This document shows positions 24,591 to 33,660 of a DNA stretch of 64,000 bases, piece by piece; the first letter of the stretch is position 1; each line of letters opens with the position of its first letter. The stretch lies in NCBI GenBank assembly GCA_030696775.1, contig JAUYRN010000026.1, positions 1 through 64,000 on the forward strand, given 5' to 3'. The DNA comes from Sulfuricurvum sp. GTDB taxonomy: Bacteria; Campylobacterota; Campylobacteria; Campylobacterales; Sulfurimonadaceae. The position numbers and the translations under genes are program-made. The notes under the pieces were generated by a model. That model searched no databases. It was given only the letters and a program-made list of their open reading frames with translations, and was not told where the DNA came from.

Positions 24591-26729
24591 CTAACTTATT
24601 TTAATTGGCAGTGAGTGGTATCGTTTTCCGGTTGCATCAAATATGGCATTCGCAACTGCTGGAAAAATAGGAGGAACCGCTGTTTCTCCGATACCGCCGA
24701 TTTTATCTCCAGAATTGACGATGCTTACTTGGATATCAGGAGCATCGGAAATTCGTGTCACTAAATAATCATAAAAGTTGTTTTGTTCTGCTTCACCATT
24801 TTTGATCGTTATTTCGCTGTATTTCGTTGGTGCAAGACCGAAATTGATTCCACTGATCATTTGATTTTCAATGTTAAGAGGATTAATAGCAAATCCGCAA
24901 TCAACACTGCACCATACTTTTAGTACTTTAAAGTCATTTTTTGAGACTTTTACTTTTGCAACTTGCGCCACAATACTGCCAAATGATTTGACGAGTGCAA
25001 CACCATAACCGATATTTTTTTCTTTTTTACGATTTTTCCAATCGGAAATTTTTGCGACATCCTCAAGCAATTTTATGCATCGTAAGTCTTCTAGCATACT
25101 GATTCTATAAGCGATAGGGTCAACACCCGCTTTATATGCCGCTTCATCTACGATCCCCTCCACGAGAGGTGCTGTTTGCGTATGTCCTACCGAACGCCAC
25201 CATAATACGGGAATAGGGGAGCTGGGTGAATGTGCTTGCATATCATGATTGGCAATCGAATAAGGATGATCGGTAAGTCCATCCCATTGCGCCCAATCGA
25301 CACCATCTTTAAATAAAAATCCAAGAATCGTATCTTTTACAACAGGCTGTCCGACGACTTTCGCTTCAAATGCGGTAATGTCACCATGTTTGTTAAGAGC
25401 AACACGGGCTTTATTTTTGTACATCGGACGATAGTTACCCATACGGATGTCATCTTCTCTTGTCCAAAGGGTCATAATTGGCCACGCTTCATTTTTTGCG
25501 TTATACACTGCATCATTGATATAATCGGCGTTTGCTGCAGCTCTGCGTCCAAATCCTCCACCTAAAAAGGTATTGTTATATTCAACCGCCTCAGGTTTCA
25601 GACCCAATATGTCTGCACAAACTTTTTGATAGACCGTTTGTACTTGTCCACCGGTCCACATTTTTGCGCTGTCACCTGTATGATGAACCGTACAATTGAG
25701 AGGTTCCATCGGTGCATGAGCTAAAAATGGGAATTCATAATCTGCGGAAATGATGCTGTGAGCTTCTTTAAAGGCTTTAGCCGTATCCCCATCACGACGC
25801 ATCGAAGCGCCTGGTGTATGTAAAAGAGCATCGTATTCTTTACGTATATCTTTCGTACTGATTTTGGCAAATTCTCCCTTGTCCCATACAACGTCAATAT
25901 AATTAAGCGCCTCTTTTGCCTGGAACCAGTGCTCTGCAATGACAGATATACCGTTAGGGATTTGTTTGATTTTTATAATCCCATTTCGTTTGAGGGCTTT
26001 GGAAGCGTCAAAACTTACGATTTTTGCACCGAAAACGGCAGGGTGTAAAACTGCTGCATATTTGAGATTTTCCATTCTCACATCAACACCGTATTCTGCT
26101 TGTCCCGTCACTTTTGCCCATGCTTCGCTAGGATGTCTTTTCGTAGGTTTTCCTATGAGTGAACAATCTTTAAGTGCTTTCAGCTCAGGATCTTGAGGAA
26201 TACTCATGGTCTTGATATCAGATACCAGATCACCGTAGGTAAATTTATCTCCTGTTTTTAGGTTCATTACCTCGGCATTATGGGTTTTGATATTGGATAG
26301 ATCGGTGTTCCATCTAGCTGCTGCGGCTTTTTTGAGCATTAGGTTTACTGCAGCACCGACTTGACGCATTTCAAGCTGTTTGGTACTGATCGAGGTAGAA
26401 CCTGCTGTCAGCATCCACGGTCCAAAAACCGAGTTATAGACAGGGTCAATACCCGATGCTTTAAAATGAACTGCTTCCCAATGCGCATCCAACTCATCCG
26501 CTATACACATGGCTAGTGCGGTATAGGTTCCCTGACCCATTTCTGCTTGTCCCATAAAAAATGTGATAGTGTTATCAGCATCAATCTTGATAAAGGCATT
26601 CGGCTTTAAACGGTTTGTCTCTTTTGTATCTTCAGCTGCACTTGCTTTTACCGGTAAATAAAATCCAACAATAAATGCACTCGTAACAAGTGCAGTGTTT
26701 TTAAGAAAAGTTCTTCGAGAGAGTTCCAT
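24591..26729 (-). CDS. Molybdenum aldehyde oxidase, large subunit (Tat-exported, IorB-like)
   Basis: A 712-residue xanthine-dehydrogenase-family subunit. The twin-arginine signal SRRTFLKN (residues 4-11) marks folded export. Molybdopterin-binding and catalytic segments are visible: GQAEMGQGTYTAL, LGGGFGRRAAA, and the C-terminal GGIGETAVPP with the catalytic Glu. It resembles isoquinoline-1-oxidoreductase-like and membrane-associated aldehyde dehydrogenases. With the 2Fe-2S subunit it should oxidise aldehyde in the periplasm, next to the PQQ dehydrogenase that makes it. No cytochrome subunit is encoded nearby, so the electron acceptor is not clear; the PedF-type cytochrome is one option. Confidence 0.87.
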   Translation of the reverse strand: MELSRRTFLKNTALVTSAFIVGFYLPVKASAAEDTKETNRLKPNAFIKIDADNTITFFMGQAEMGQGTYTALAMCIADELDAHWEAVHFKASGIDPVYNSVFGPWMLTAGSTSISTKQLEMRQVGAAVNLMLKKAAAARWNTDLSNIKTHNAEVMNLKTGDKFTYGDLVSDIKTMSIPQDPELKALKDCSLIGKPTKRHPSEAWAKVTGQAEYGVDVRMENLKYAAVLHPAVFGAKIVSFDASKALKRNGIIKIKQIPNGISVIAEHWFQAKEALNYIDVVWDKGEFAKISTKDIRKEYDALLHTPGASMRRDGDTAKAFKEAHSIISADYEFPFLAHAPMEPLNCTVHHTGDSAKMWTGGQVQTVYQKVCADILGLKPEAVEYNNTFLGGGFGRRAAANADYINDAVYNAKNEAWPIMTLWTREDDIRMGNYRPMYKNKARVALNKHGDITAFEAKVVGQPVVKDTILGFLFKDGVDWAQWDGLTDHPYSIANHDMQAHSPSSPIPVLWWRSVGHTQTAPLVEGIVDEAAYKAGVDPIAYRISMLEDLRCIKLLEDVAKISDWKNRKKEKNIGYGVALVKSFGSIVAQVAKVKVSKNDFKVLKVWCSVDCGFAINPLNIENQMISGINFGLAPTKYSEITIKNGEAEQNNFYDYLVTRISDAPDIQVSIVNSGDKIGGIGETAVPPIFPAVANAIFDATGKRYHSLPIKIS

Positions 26730-26731
26730 GA

Positions 26732-27187
26732 TTAAGCTCCTGCATTTATTTTTTTAATAGCGTTTTTGATACGGTTATACGTACCGCATCGGCATATATT
26801 GCCATTCATTCCAGCGACGATCTCTTTTTCGCTAGGATTATGATTGGCTTTTAGTAAACCTGTCGCATTCATGATTTGCCCTGACTGACAGTAGCCGCAT
26901 TGAGGAACATCCTCTTCAACCCAAGCTTCTTGCACTTTTTTCAGCAGAGGATCCGTTTTATTCGCGATGGTCATTATCTCTTTATCGCCGATTTCTTTTA
27001 AATTTGTTGCACAGCTTCTTACCGCTTTTCCGTCTAATAAAACGGTACAGGCACCGCATTGAGCAACACCGCATCCATATTTGGTTCCGGTTAAATTTAG
27101 GTACTCTCTAAGTACCCACAATAAAGGTGTTTCTTCATCAACAGTAACATCATAGGTAGTACCGTCAATTTTTAATTTAGTGGTCAT
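26732..27187 (-). CDS. 2Fe-2S subunit of the molybdenum aldehyde oxidase
   Basis: A 151-residue ferredoxin-like subunit. The plant-type 2Fe-2S motif (YGCGVAQCGACTVLLDG) lies near residue 40 and the second cluster motif (CGYCQSGQ ... CRCGTY) near residues 97-135. It has no signal of its own and should be exported by attachment to the Tat-bearing large subunit, as known for this family. First gene of the operon, controlled by the box at 27218-27249. Confidence 0.9.
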   Translation of the reverse strand: MTTKLKIDGTTYDVTVDEETPLLWVLREYLNLTGTKYGCGVAQCGACTVLLDGKAVRSCATNLKEIGDKEIMTIANKTDPLLKKVQEAWVEEDVPQCGYCQSGQIMNATGLLKANHNPSEKEIVAGMNGNICRCGTYNRIKNAIKKINAGA

Positions 27188-27217
27188 GGATATCCTTTTT
27201 AATCTTATCTTTTAGGA

Positions 27218-27249
27218 AGTATATAAAATGTAAATAGCGGTGATATAGC
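27218..27249 (-). promoter_or_regulatory. Regulon box promoter 9 (aldehyde oxidase operon)
   Basis: Minus strand: GCTATAT-CACC-GCTATTT, 8 bp, TATACT. The two heptamers and 4-bp linker are identical to those of box 10. Confidence 0.9.
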
Positions 27250-27383
27250 GATAAATTTGAAACTTTTAGGATGAATAGTAAATTTACAGATAAACCTTTA
27301 ACTATAATTAATTGATATGTAATAAAAATTCCTTTCATTAATATATATTATAAGCATATTGGCAGTTAAATTTGAGTTATATC

Positions 27384-27415
27384 GCTATATCACCGCTATT
27401 TATATTCTATATACT
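27384..27415 (+). promoter_or_regulatory. Regulon box promoter 10 (porin 1)
   Basis: GCTATAT-CACC-GCTATTT, 8 bp, TATACT. It gives a leader of about 80 bases to the porin start at 27503. The rest of the 315-bp gap between the divergent genes is AT-rich without further visible signals. Confidence 0.9.
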
Positions 27416-27502
27416 TATCCCAAGGTTTTGAATTGTATTAATAATACCTATATATATTAGGTCTTATTTATAATGAAAATCAATAGGATTGAAGGAAATG
27501 AA

Positions 27503-28780
27503 ATGAAAAAAGTAGTAGGAATGAGTCTAGTGACAGCAGTATTGCTGGGAGCAAGTGCATTCGCAGTTGACAATGTAAAGGTAAGCGGTGATGCTAAGCT
27601 TTACTACTATACGGATGATAAAAATACAGGTGATCTTTTTAGTAAAACAACAAGTGTAGCAGATACTGCTCTTCGTCTTGGCGTCACTGGAAATCTTGTT
27701 AACCATGTCTCTTTTGGTGTAACCGGATATGCGGTCAGTACCCTTGGTCTTGAAAATAATCTTGTCAGTAATACGTGGTCAAGCGCTCACACTTCTACTA
27801 ATCCAGGTGATGTTTCTGATGAAGCATGGATTGGTGAATTATGGATTGCTGCAACGTATGGTAAAACTACGGTTAAAGCAGGACGTATGCTACTCGATTC
27901 ACCACTATCATTTAGTGAAACATGGTCGGTTACTCCAAACAGCTATGAAGCTTTTGTTCTGATCAATCAAGATATTCCTGATACAACTTTGGTTGGTGTT
28001 TATGCAGGCCATAGCAATGGTGTAAATGCTGTTGGTTATACGGATGGTCCAGGCGGAGTAGCTGATAATACTTCTGGTCTTGGACTTGATGGTATTGTAG
28101 GTGCAGGTGGAAAATTCGGAACCCATGGCGCAAAAGGTGCTAATGTAGCTGGTATTATTAATAACTCCTACAAACCATTGACTGCACAAGCTTGGTATTA
28201 CAATGTTGTGAATGCTGCGGATGCTTTTTGGTTGCAAGGTGATGTTAATTGCCAATTGCTAAAAGGTCTAAAATTGGGTGCTCAATATACCGAAATTAGT
28301 CCAAAAGGCATTTATGCAGGTGTTCATGACTCTAAAGGTTATGCATTTAAAGTTGGATATGAAGGTATCGAGAATCTTAAAGTATCTGCTGCGTATTCTG
28401 ATGTAGATAAAGACAGTGTCTTTAAAGTTTCTAACCTTGCAACCAATAACACTGTAAAATCTCAATCAAAATTGTATACGGAAGCATTTTGGAACTATGG
28501 ATATGTAGGTGCTCCAGATGCGAAAACTGTTAATTTAACTGCTGAATATAAGCTGGATATTGCTAAATTTGGTGCTTATTATACAAATGTAAATAATGGC
28601 ATTTTTGCTACGCTCGCAGCACCGAGAGTCGGGGTTGATATGCAAGAACTTGCATTGACTGCAACAAAATCTTATGGTGCATTAGATACGACTTTGGCAT
28701 ACGTTTCCACAGATGCTGATGACCAAAACAACGGATCACAATCCAATTCTATCCAAGCACGTTTGACTCTTAATTTTTAA
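27503..28780 (+). CDS. Outer-membrane porin 1
   Basis: About 425 residues: a signal peptide (about 1-21, cut after AFA), then alternating hydrophobic/polar beta-strands and a C-terminal aromatic end (ARLTLNF, final Phe) typical of outer-membrane barrels. It resembles the OprD-like porins of Campylobacterota. GAAGGAAATGA lies before the ATG at 27503, better placed than the longer in-frame start at 27473. The regulon box suggests it admits alcohol, PQQ or a metal complex; that is inference. Confidence 0.8.
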   Translation: MKKVVGMSLVTAVLLGASAFAVDNVKVSGDAKLYYYTDDKNTGDLFSKTTSVADTALRLGVTGNLVNHVSFGVTGYAVSTLGLENNLVSNTWSSAHTSTNPGDVSDEAWIGELWIAATYGKTTVKAGRMLLDSPLSFSETWSVTPNSYEAFVLINQDIPDTTLVGVYAGHSNGVNAVGYTDGPGGVADNTSGLGLDGIVGAGGKFGTHGAKGANVAGIINNSYKPLTAQAWYYNVVNAADAFWLQGDVNCQLLKGLKLGAQYTEISPKGIYAGVHDSKGYAFKVGYEGIENLKVSAAYSDVDKDSVFKVSNLATNNTVKSQSKLYTEAFWNYGYVGAPDAKTVNLTAEYKLDIAKFGAYYTNVNNGIFATLAAPRVGVDMQELALTATKSYGALDTTLAYVSTDADDQNNGSQSNSIQARLTLNF

Positions 28781-28796
28781 GAATCATTGTGTTAGT

Positions 28797-28816
28797 CTCA
28801 TCCCTTCGGGGTTGAG
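28797..28816 (+). terminator. Terminator after porin 1
   Basis: CTCATCCC-TTCG-GGGTTGAG: an 8-bp stem with one mismatch and a stable TTCG loop, followed by a T-rich stretch, 17 bp after the porin stop. Confidence 0.7.
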
Positions 28817-28898
28817 TTCTCCTTTTATAAAATTTTTGAACCTGTAGTGGAGTTTCGTCGACGTCAGTAAGGTGATGAAAAGTAAAAAAAAAAGACTG

Positions 28899-28920
28899 TT
28901 ACCGTAATTTTTTACGGTAA
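28899..28920. repeat. Short inverted repeat between the porin genes
   Basis: TTACCGTAA-TTTT-TTACGGTAA, preceded by a run of ten A. As RNA from the minus strand it would be a hairpin followed shortly by a U run, so it may block antisense transcription. The 321-bp gap also holds the porin 1 terminator and box 11; nothing else is evident. Confidence 0.5.
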
Positions 28921-29037
28921 TTTCGATCAGGACTTGAATTTCCACTAGGTTCTCTTTCTTTCGTAACACTCTTAAAATTAAAATTACACTTCTCCTACAA
29001 TCACTAGATTTTTTCATTAACTTTAACTGTTTTGGTA

Positions 29038-29069
29038 GCTATTTTAGCGCTATTTGAATTCTATATAAT
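29038..29069 (+). promoter_or_regulatory. Regulon box promoter 11 (porin 2)
   Basis: GCTATTT-TAGC-GCTATTT, 8 bp, TATAAT. Perfect consensus, 33 bp upstream of the porin start. Confidence 0.9.
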
Positions 29070-29101
29070 TTTCTTATAATCAGAAAATGACAAGGAATGA
29101 T

Positions 29102-30295
29102 ATGAAAAAAATAGTAGTAATAAGCTTCGCAGCTATAGTGGCATTGAATGCAGCAAGCATTGATGAAGCGTTTGTTGATGGGAAAGTAAGCGGACAGATT
29201 CGAGCCGCATATGTAAGTCAAAATAACAAAGTTGATACCGATACGTATGGAACCTCAATTGGGGGTATTTTGAAATACGAAACAGACTCTTGGAATGACA
29301 TTAAACTGGGTGTCGGAGCCTATCTATCACAAAAATTAAACTTTGCAACCGGTGATTTTGATGAGGGCAAAGCAAATTCTGATTTATTTGGAGATGATAC
29401 AAAATCGTACGCGTATATTGGTGAAGGCTATATCGATTACAGTGCTAACGATATTGCTGTACGAATAGGGCGTCAACTGATCGATATCCCTTTTGCGGAT
29501 GCTGATGATATTCGTATGCACCCGAATACTTTTGAAGCAGCGATAGCTACGTATAAGGGAATAGATGAGACGACTCTCGTCGGTGGATACATTACACGAT
29601 GGGCAGGATACGATTCAGGCAATGATATCTCTAAGTTTAAAAAACTTGCTCCCGAAAGTAATGGTGCAACTGTAGCAGGTATCATGAATGAAAGTATTGA
29701 AAACCTTGAACTGCAAGGGTGGTATTACGGTATCGATAAACTCGCTAATATTTTTTATGCGGATGCAAGTTATACAATAGCTTTCGATGAAACCAATGAG
29801 TTGGAATTTGTAGGACAATTCGCACGCTTCAGCGAAAAAAACTACAGCAACGTAGACGGTAATATTTATGGTATTGGAGTAAATCTTAATATCGGCATGC
29901 TCACCCTAGGCACAGCGTATAACGAGGCTTTTAACTCATCAGGGAAGCATATAAGCAGCGGCTTTGGAAACGGACCATATGTGGTTGATACGGATGAGGT
30001 AAATCTTGATGATTTCGAAGATGTAAAAGCCTATCAACTCAATGCACAACTGGATATGGAAGATGTAGGTTTAAAAGATGTGACACTAATAGCCAGCTAT
30101 ACAAATTTTAAAAGTGCTCCTACAAATATGAAAGTAGACGAGATTGATTTAATTGCGATGTATAGAATAACTGAAGCACTCAATGCAGAAGTGAACTATG
30201 TGATTGTGAATGATAAAAACAGCAATACATCAGAAGATGGACTTTATAACGGTGGATATGATCGTTTCCTCGTTCGTATGAACTATAACTTTTAA
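29102..30295 (+). CDS. Outer-membrane porin 2
   Basis: About 397 residues with a signal peptide (about 1-18), repeated amphipathic beta-strands and a C-terminal LVRMNYNF end with a final Phe. It is related in type to porin 1 but clearly divergent, with a more acidic set of loops. AAGGAATGAT precedes the ATG at 29102. Like porin 1 it is under a regulon box, so two outer-membrane channels are induced together with the dehydrogenase. Confidence 0.8.
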   Translation: MKKIVVISFAAIVALNAASIDEAFVDGKVSGQIRAAYVSQNNKVDTDTYGTSIGGILKYETDSWNDIKLGVGAYLSQKLNFATGDFDEGKANSDLFGDDTKSYAYIGEGYIDYSANDIAVRIGRQLIDIPFADADDIRMHPNTFEAAIATYKGIDETTLVGGYITRWAGYDSGNDISKFKKLAPESNGATVAGIMNESIENLELQGWYYGIDKLANIFYADASYTIAFDETNELEFVGQFARFSEKNYSNVDGNIYGIGVNLNIGMLTLGTAYNEAFNSSGKHISSGFGNGPYVVDTDEVNLDDFEDVKAYQLNAQLDMEDVGLKDVTLIASYTNFKSAPTNMKVDEIDLIAMYRITEALNAEVNYVIVNDKNSNTSEDGLYNGGYDRFLVRMNYNF

Positions 30296-30384
30296 AGATT
30301 CATTTAAATCTTTCCTATCGTGGTGAACGATCAATGATTTCATTTTTGATATTAATGCTGTTAATATTGGGTTAAATGATCTGC

Positions 30385-30418
30385 TTCTCTTGAGTGATAT
30401 ACTGCTTGTATAAGAGAA
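30385..30418. promoter_or_regulatory. Promoter and inverted repeat of the copper operon
   Basis: TTCTCTT and AAGAGAA (7-bp arms) flank a TATACT -10 element and a TATAA sequence. The arrangement looks like an operator around the promoter, or a short 5' leader hairpin. There is no GCTATNT box, so this operon is regulated separately. Confidence 0.4.
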
Positions 30419-30429
30419 AAGGAGAATAT

Positions 30430-30771
30430 ATGAAATCAAAAATTCTTAGCGCTGTATATATCAGCGTATTGGCAGTGAGTCCAATGGTATGGGGTATGGA
30501 TATGGGTGAAAATCATTCACATCCTAAAAATACGGTGATATCTGAGCAAACCATCCATGCCAGCGGAACAGTAAAGCAGCTTGCCAATAACCACGAAAGT
30601 TTACGCATTTTTCATGATCCGATTCCTGCACTAAATTGGCCTTCTATGAATATGCCGTTTGATGTAATTGATCATGAGTTGACTCATCCTTTGAACGTGG
30701 GAGACAGAGTTGATTTTGAATTTATACAAAAAGACGGAAAAAATGTAATCGTTCGGATGAAAAAGCAATGA
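30430..30771 (+). CDS. CusF-like periplasmic copper-binding protein
   Basis: About 113 residues: signal peptide (about 1-20), a His/Met-rich stretch (MDMGENHSHP), then a CusF-type small barrel with the key WPSMNMPFDV segment, in which Trp and Met residues bind Cu(I). AAGGAG precedes the ATG at 30430. It leads an operon with a small secreted protein, a TolC-type protein and a multicopper oxidase, and should deliver or buffer copper in the periplasm. Confidence 0.83.
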   Translation: MKSKILSAVYISVLAVSPMVWGMDMGENHSHPKNTVISEQTIHASGTVKQLANNHESLRIFHDPIPALNWPSMNMPFDVIDHELTHPLNVGDRVDFEFIQKDGKNVIVRMKKQ

Positions 30772-30965
30772 AGCGTTCGGCTTTTCTCCTTATCGTAATC
30801 ATGACCTCCCTTGGTGCTGATGAAGGGATGAAGTCACCTGTATCCGTACATGTAAGGGAAGGGAAAAGCGTCTACATTCCGATACAACCTCCAATAGATG
30901 TCCGTGCAGAGATCCGTATTCAAGAAAGCGATCAAAACGTAACGCGTAACGGACGACAAAAATGA
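30768..30965 (+). CDS. Small secreted protein of the copper operon, unknown function
   Basis: A 65-residue protein with a signal peptide (about 1-17) and a short mature part without cysteines. I do not recognise a family. It overlaps the CusF-like gene by four bases and the TolC-like gene by four bases, so it is a genuine operon member; a role in copper handling is suggested only by position. Confidence 0.6.
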   Translation: MKRSAFLLIVIMTSLGADEGMKSPVSVHVREGKSVYIPIQPPIDVRAEIRIQESDQNVTRNGRQK

Positions 30966-32317
30966 AAATAAAGATACTATCCTCATTTTTTGTAATATTG
31001 GCATTATCGGGCTGTTCGACTATGTCTCAAAAGGATGTATTTGATTCTATGAATCAGATGACAAAAGAGAGAGGAACGGGCGAACTGACGTGGATTAAAA
31101 CACTGCAAGAAGAAGATGAAGTCCAAATGCGTGTTAATACGTTATTGAAAGAACCTCTGAGTGAAGAGAATGCCGTTCGTATCACCCTCATTAACAATCG
31201 CGCGTTACAGCAAACATATGAAAAGATAGGAATCGCCCAAAGCGATCTTGTGCAGTCAGGATTGATGAATAATCCATTACTTGGCTATTCAGTCGGACAT
31301 GGTGGTGGTGTAAGCACATCGGGTGTGACATTGGAATTGGCATTTTTGGATTTGCTCTGGATTCCGCTACGTAAAGAACTCAGCGGATTGGCTCTTGAAG
31401 AGACAAAATTGAGTGTCGGTGATGAAGTTCTACGCAGTGTTCGGGATGCGAGAAAGTGCTATATCGATGCACATGTTGCACAAGAGGCAGTTCGTTTAAA
31501 TGCTGAGGTGCTCAAATCGTATGAAGTGTCTTTGCAACTGGCCATTCGGCAACATACGGCAGGTAATCTTTCCAAACGGGATTATTTGAAAATTCAGGAT
31601 GAATACGCCCATGCACGGCTTGAATCGATTCGCCTTCGCAGAGATGATGCCACAGCACGCGAAACTCTCAATAAAATGATGGGAGTGTACGCAGAACAAA
31701 CCGCGTATATATTGAGCAATGAGCCATTACGTCTATCTGCAACATTTCCAAAAAGTGACGGGTTAGAACAGTTGGCTATGGCCAATCGCCTCGATGTTGC
31801 TGCAGCAATGAAAAGTGTTGAATATGCGGCAAAAGAGGCAGGATATACCCAAAATACACGATTGCTTTCTGAGGTCACCTTGGAAGGCGGCAGTGAAAAA
31901 AGCAGTGATGCTGCACGTTTTAATACAATCGGACTCAAAATCCCCATTCCTATTTTTGATATGGGACAGGGACGACTAAGCCGTACTCAAGCCTACTATA
32001 ATCAAAATGTGCAACGGCTCTATGAAACGGCAGTGAACGTCAGAAGCCAAACACGTGAAGCTTATGCTCTCTCGCATTATGCGTATGATACTGCACAAGA
32101 ATATCAAACAAATATTGTAAAAATAAATCAAAATATTATGGAAGAAACACAGCGATACTATAATGGCATGCTGGACGGTATCTATGAGCTTCTTACAGAT
32201 CAGCGCCGCTACAGTGAGGTCAAGATACAAGAAGTAATGGCGATAGGGGAATACCGGAAATCACAGGCGGATTTGGTTTATACGATTGGTGGCAAGAATA
32301 TTAAGGACATACAATGA
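30962..32317 (+). CDS. TolC-family outer-membrane lipoprotein (copper operon)
   Basis: A 451-residue outer-membrane efflux-type protein. The signal ends in a lipobox, ALSGC with Cys near residue 19, followed by two long helical repeats typical of TolC/CusC proteins, with the RNALQQTYEKIGIAQSDLVQSG helix start. No inner-membrane pump (CusA) or adaptor (CusB) is encoded beside it, which is unusual: it may pair with a pump elsewhere. Overlaps both neighbouring genes by four bases. Confidence 0.82.
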   Translation: MKIKILSSFFVILALSGCSTMSQKDVFDSMNQMTKERGTGELTWIKTLQEEDEVQMRVNTLLKEPLSEENAVRITLINNRALQQTYEKIGIAQSDLVQSGLMNNPLLGYSVGHGGGVSTSGVTLELAFLDLLWIPLRKELSGLALEETKLSVGDEVLRSVRDARKCYIDAHVAQEAVRLNAEVLKSYEVSLQLAIRQHTAGNLSKRDYLKIQDEYAHARLESIRLRRDDATARETLNKMMGVYAEQTAYILSNEPLRLSATFPKSDGLEQLAMANRLDVAAAMKSVEYAAKEAGYTQNTRLLSEVTLEGGSEKSSDAARFNTIGLKIPIPIFDMGQGRLSRTQAYYNQNVQRLYETAVNVRSQTREAYALSHYAYDTAQEYQTNIVKINQNIMEETQRYYNGMLDGIYELLTDQRRYSEVKIQEVMAIGEYRKSQADLVYTIGGKNIKDIQ

Positions 32318-33654
32318 AACATGACAGAAGAGATTTTTTAGGATTGGGTGCAGCATTGATTGCATCTGCGGCAGTTGCTTCGACCTCTCATGCAGGGGAA
32401 AAAAATCATTGTGAAACACCGTCTAAAAATCGTCAACTCACTCTGGTCAAAGATCCGAAACGTGTCCTCTCGCCTGCTACGCTTATCACGCCGCAAGAAG
32501 GTAAAAATTATAATCCCATCGTAACACTGAACGGATGGAGCCTTCCCTATGAGATGAAAGAGGGAGTAAAAGAGTTTCGCATCATTGCTGAACCCGTTGT
32601 ACGAGAGTTTGCTCCCGGTATGGTGGTGAATTGCTGGGGATACAACGGTACCTCTCCTGGACCGACGATCGAGGCAGTTGAGGGAGACCGTGTACGCCTA
32701 ATCGTCACCAACAAATTACCGGAACACACGACAATCCATTGGCACGGTCTTATCCTCCCCAACGGTATGGACGGTGTCGGCGGTTTGACGCAGAGTGCTA
32801 TCGCTCCGGGTGAAACCTATGTCTATGAGTTTATCCTTCGCCAAAGTGGAACATTCATGTATCATCCTCACGCCGATGAGATGGTTCAAATGGCATTAGG
32901 GATGATGGGGATGTTTATAATCCATCCGAAAAAACCGCAAGAGTATCGTGTAGATCGTGATTTTTGTTTTCTACTTGCCAGCTATGACGTTGCACCCGGA
33001 ACCTATACCCCAAATCCCTCAACAATGACTGAGTTTAATCTGTGGAGCTTTAACAGTCGTGTCTTTCCGGGGATTGATTCTATGAATGTGCGAGTAGGGG
33101 ATCGTGTCCGTATCCGCGTGGGAAATCTCACTATGACCAACCATCCGATCCACATGCACGGACATCCATTTGAGGTAACCTGCACCGATGGAGGCTGGGT
33201 TCCGAAAAGTGCAAGATGGCCAGAGGTAACAGCAGATATACCTGTCGGGGCGGTAAGGGCTATCGAGTTTATAGCAACACAAGAGGGAGACTGGTCCTTT
33301 CACTGTCATAAATCGCATCATACAATGGGACCTATGGGGCACGCCGTACCCAATATGATCGGAGTAAAACAAGATGATCTTACCGAAAAGATTAGTGATC
33401 TGATGCCTGATTATATGTATATGCCTATGGGAAAAAATGGGATGGCAGAGATGCAGGACATGGCCAATATGGGGATGACACTACCGGAAAATACCCTTCC
33501 GATGATGACAGGACAAGGACCTTTTGGACCCATTGAAATGGGCGGAATGTTTACGTTAGTCAAAGTACGTAGAGATCAACCAAAAGGCGATTATACTGAT
33601 CCAGGATGGTACAAACATCCAGAGGGGACAGTTGCAAAAAAAATTATACGGTAA
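32314..33654 (+). CDS. Multicopper oxidase, Tat-exported (CopA/CueO-like)
   Basis: A 446-residue copper oxidase. A twin-arginine signal (RRDFLGLGAAL) lies at residues 5-15. Copper motifs are complete: TIHWHG, MYHPHADEM, HPIHMHGHPF and the FHCHKSHH motif followed by a Met ligand region. A Met-rich tail (about 365-410) resembles copper-tolerance oxidases. It should oxidise Cu(I) in the periplasm and protect the haem and Fe-S enzymes there. It overlaps the TolC-type gene by four bases and ends the operon. Confidence 0.88.
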   Translation: MKHDRRDFLGLGAALIASAAVASTSHAGEKNHCETPSKNRQLTLVKDPKRVLSPATLITPQEGKNYNPIVTLNGWSLPYEMKEGVKEFRIIAEPVVREFAPGMVVNCWGYNGTSPGPTIEAVEGDRVRLIVTNKLPEHTTIHWHGLILPNGMDGVGGLTQSAIAPGETYVYEFILRQSGTFMYHPHADEMVQMALGMMGMFIIHPKKPQEYRVDRDFCFLLASYDVAPGTYTPNPSTMTEFNLWSFNSRVFPGIDSMNVRVGDRVRIRVGNLTMTNHPIHMHGHPFEVTCTDGGWVPKSARWPEVTADIPVGAVRAIEFIATQEGDWSFHCHKSHHTMGPMGHAVPNMIGVKQDDLTEKISDLMPDYMYMPMGKNGMAEMQDMANMGMTLPENTLPMMTGQGPFGPIEMGGMFTLVKVRRDQPKGDYTDPGWYKHPEGTVAKKIIR

Positions 33655-33660
33655 AAAAGT

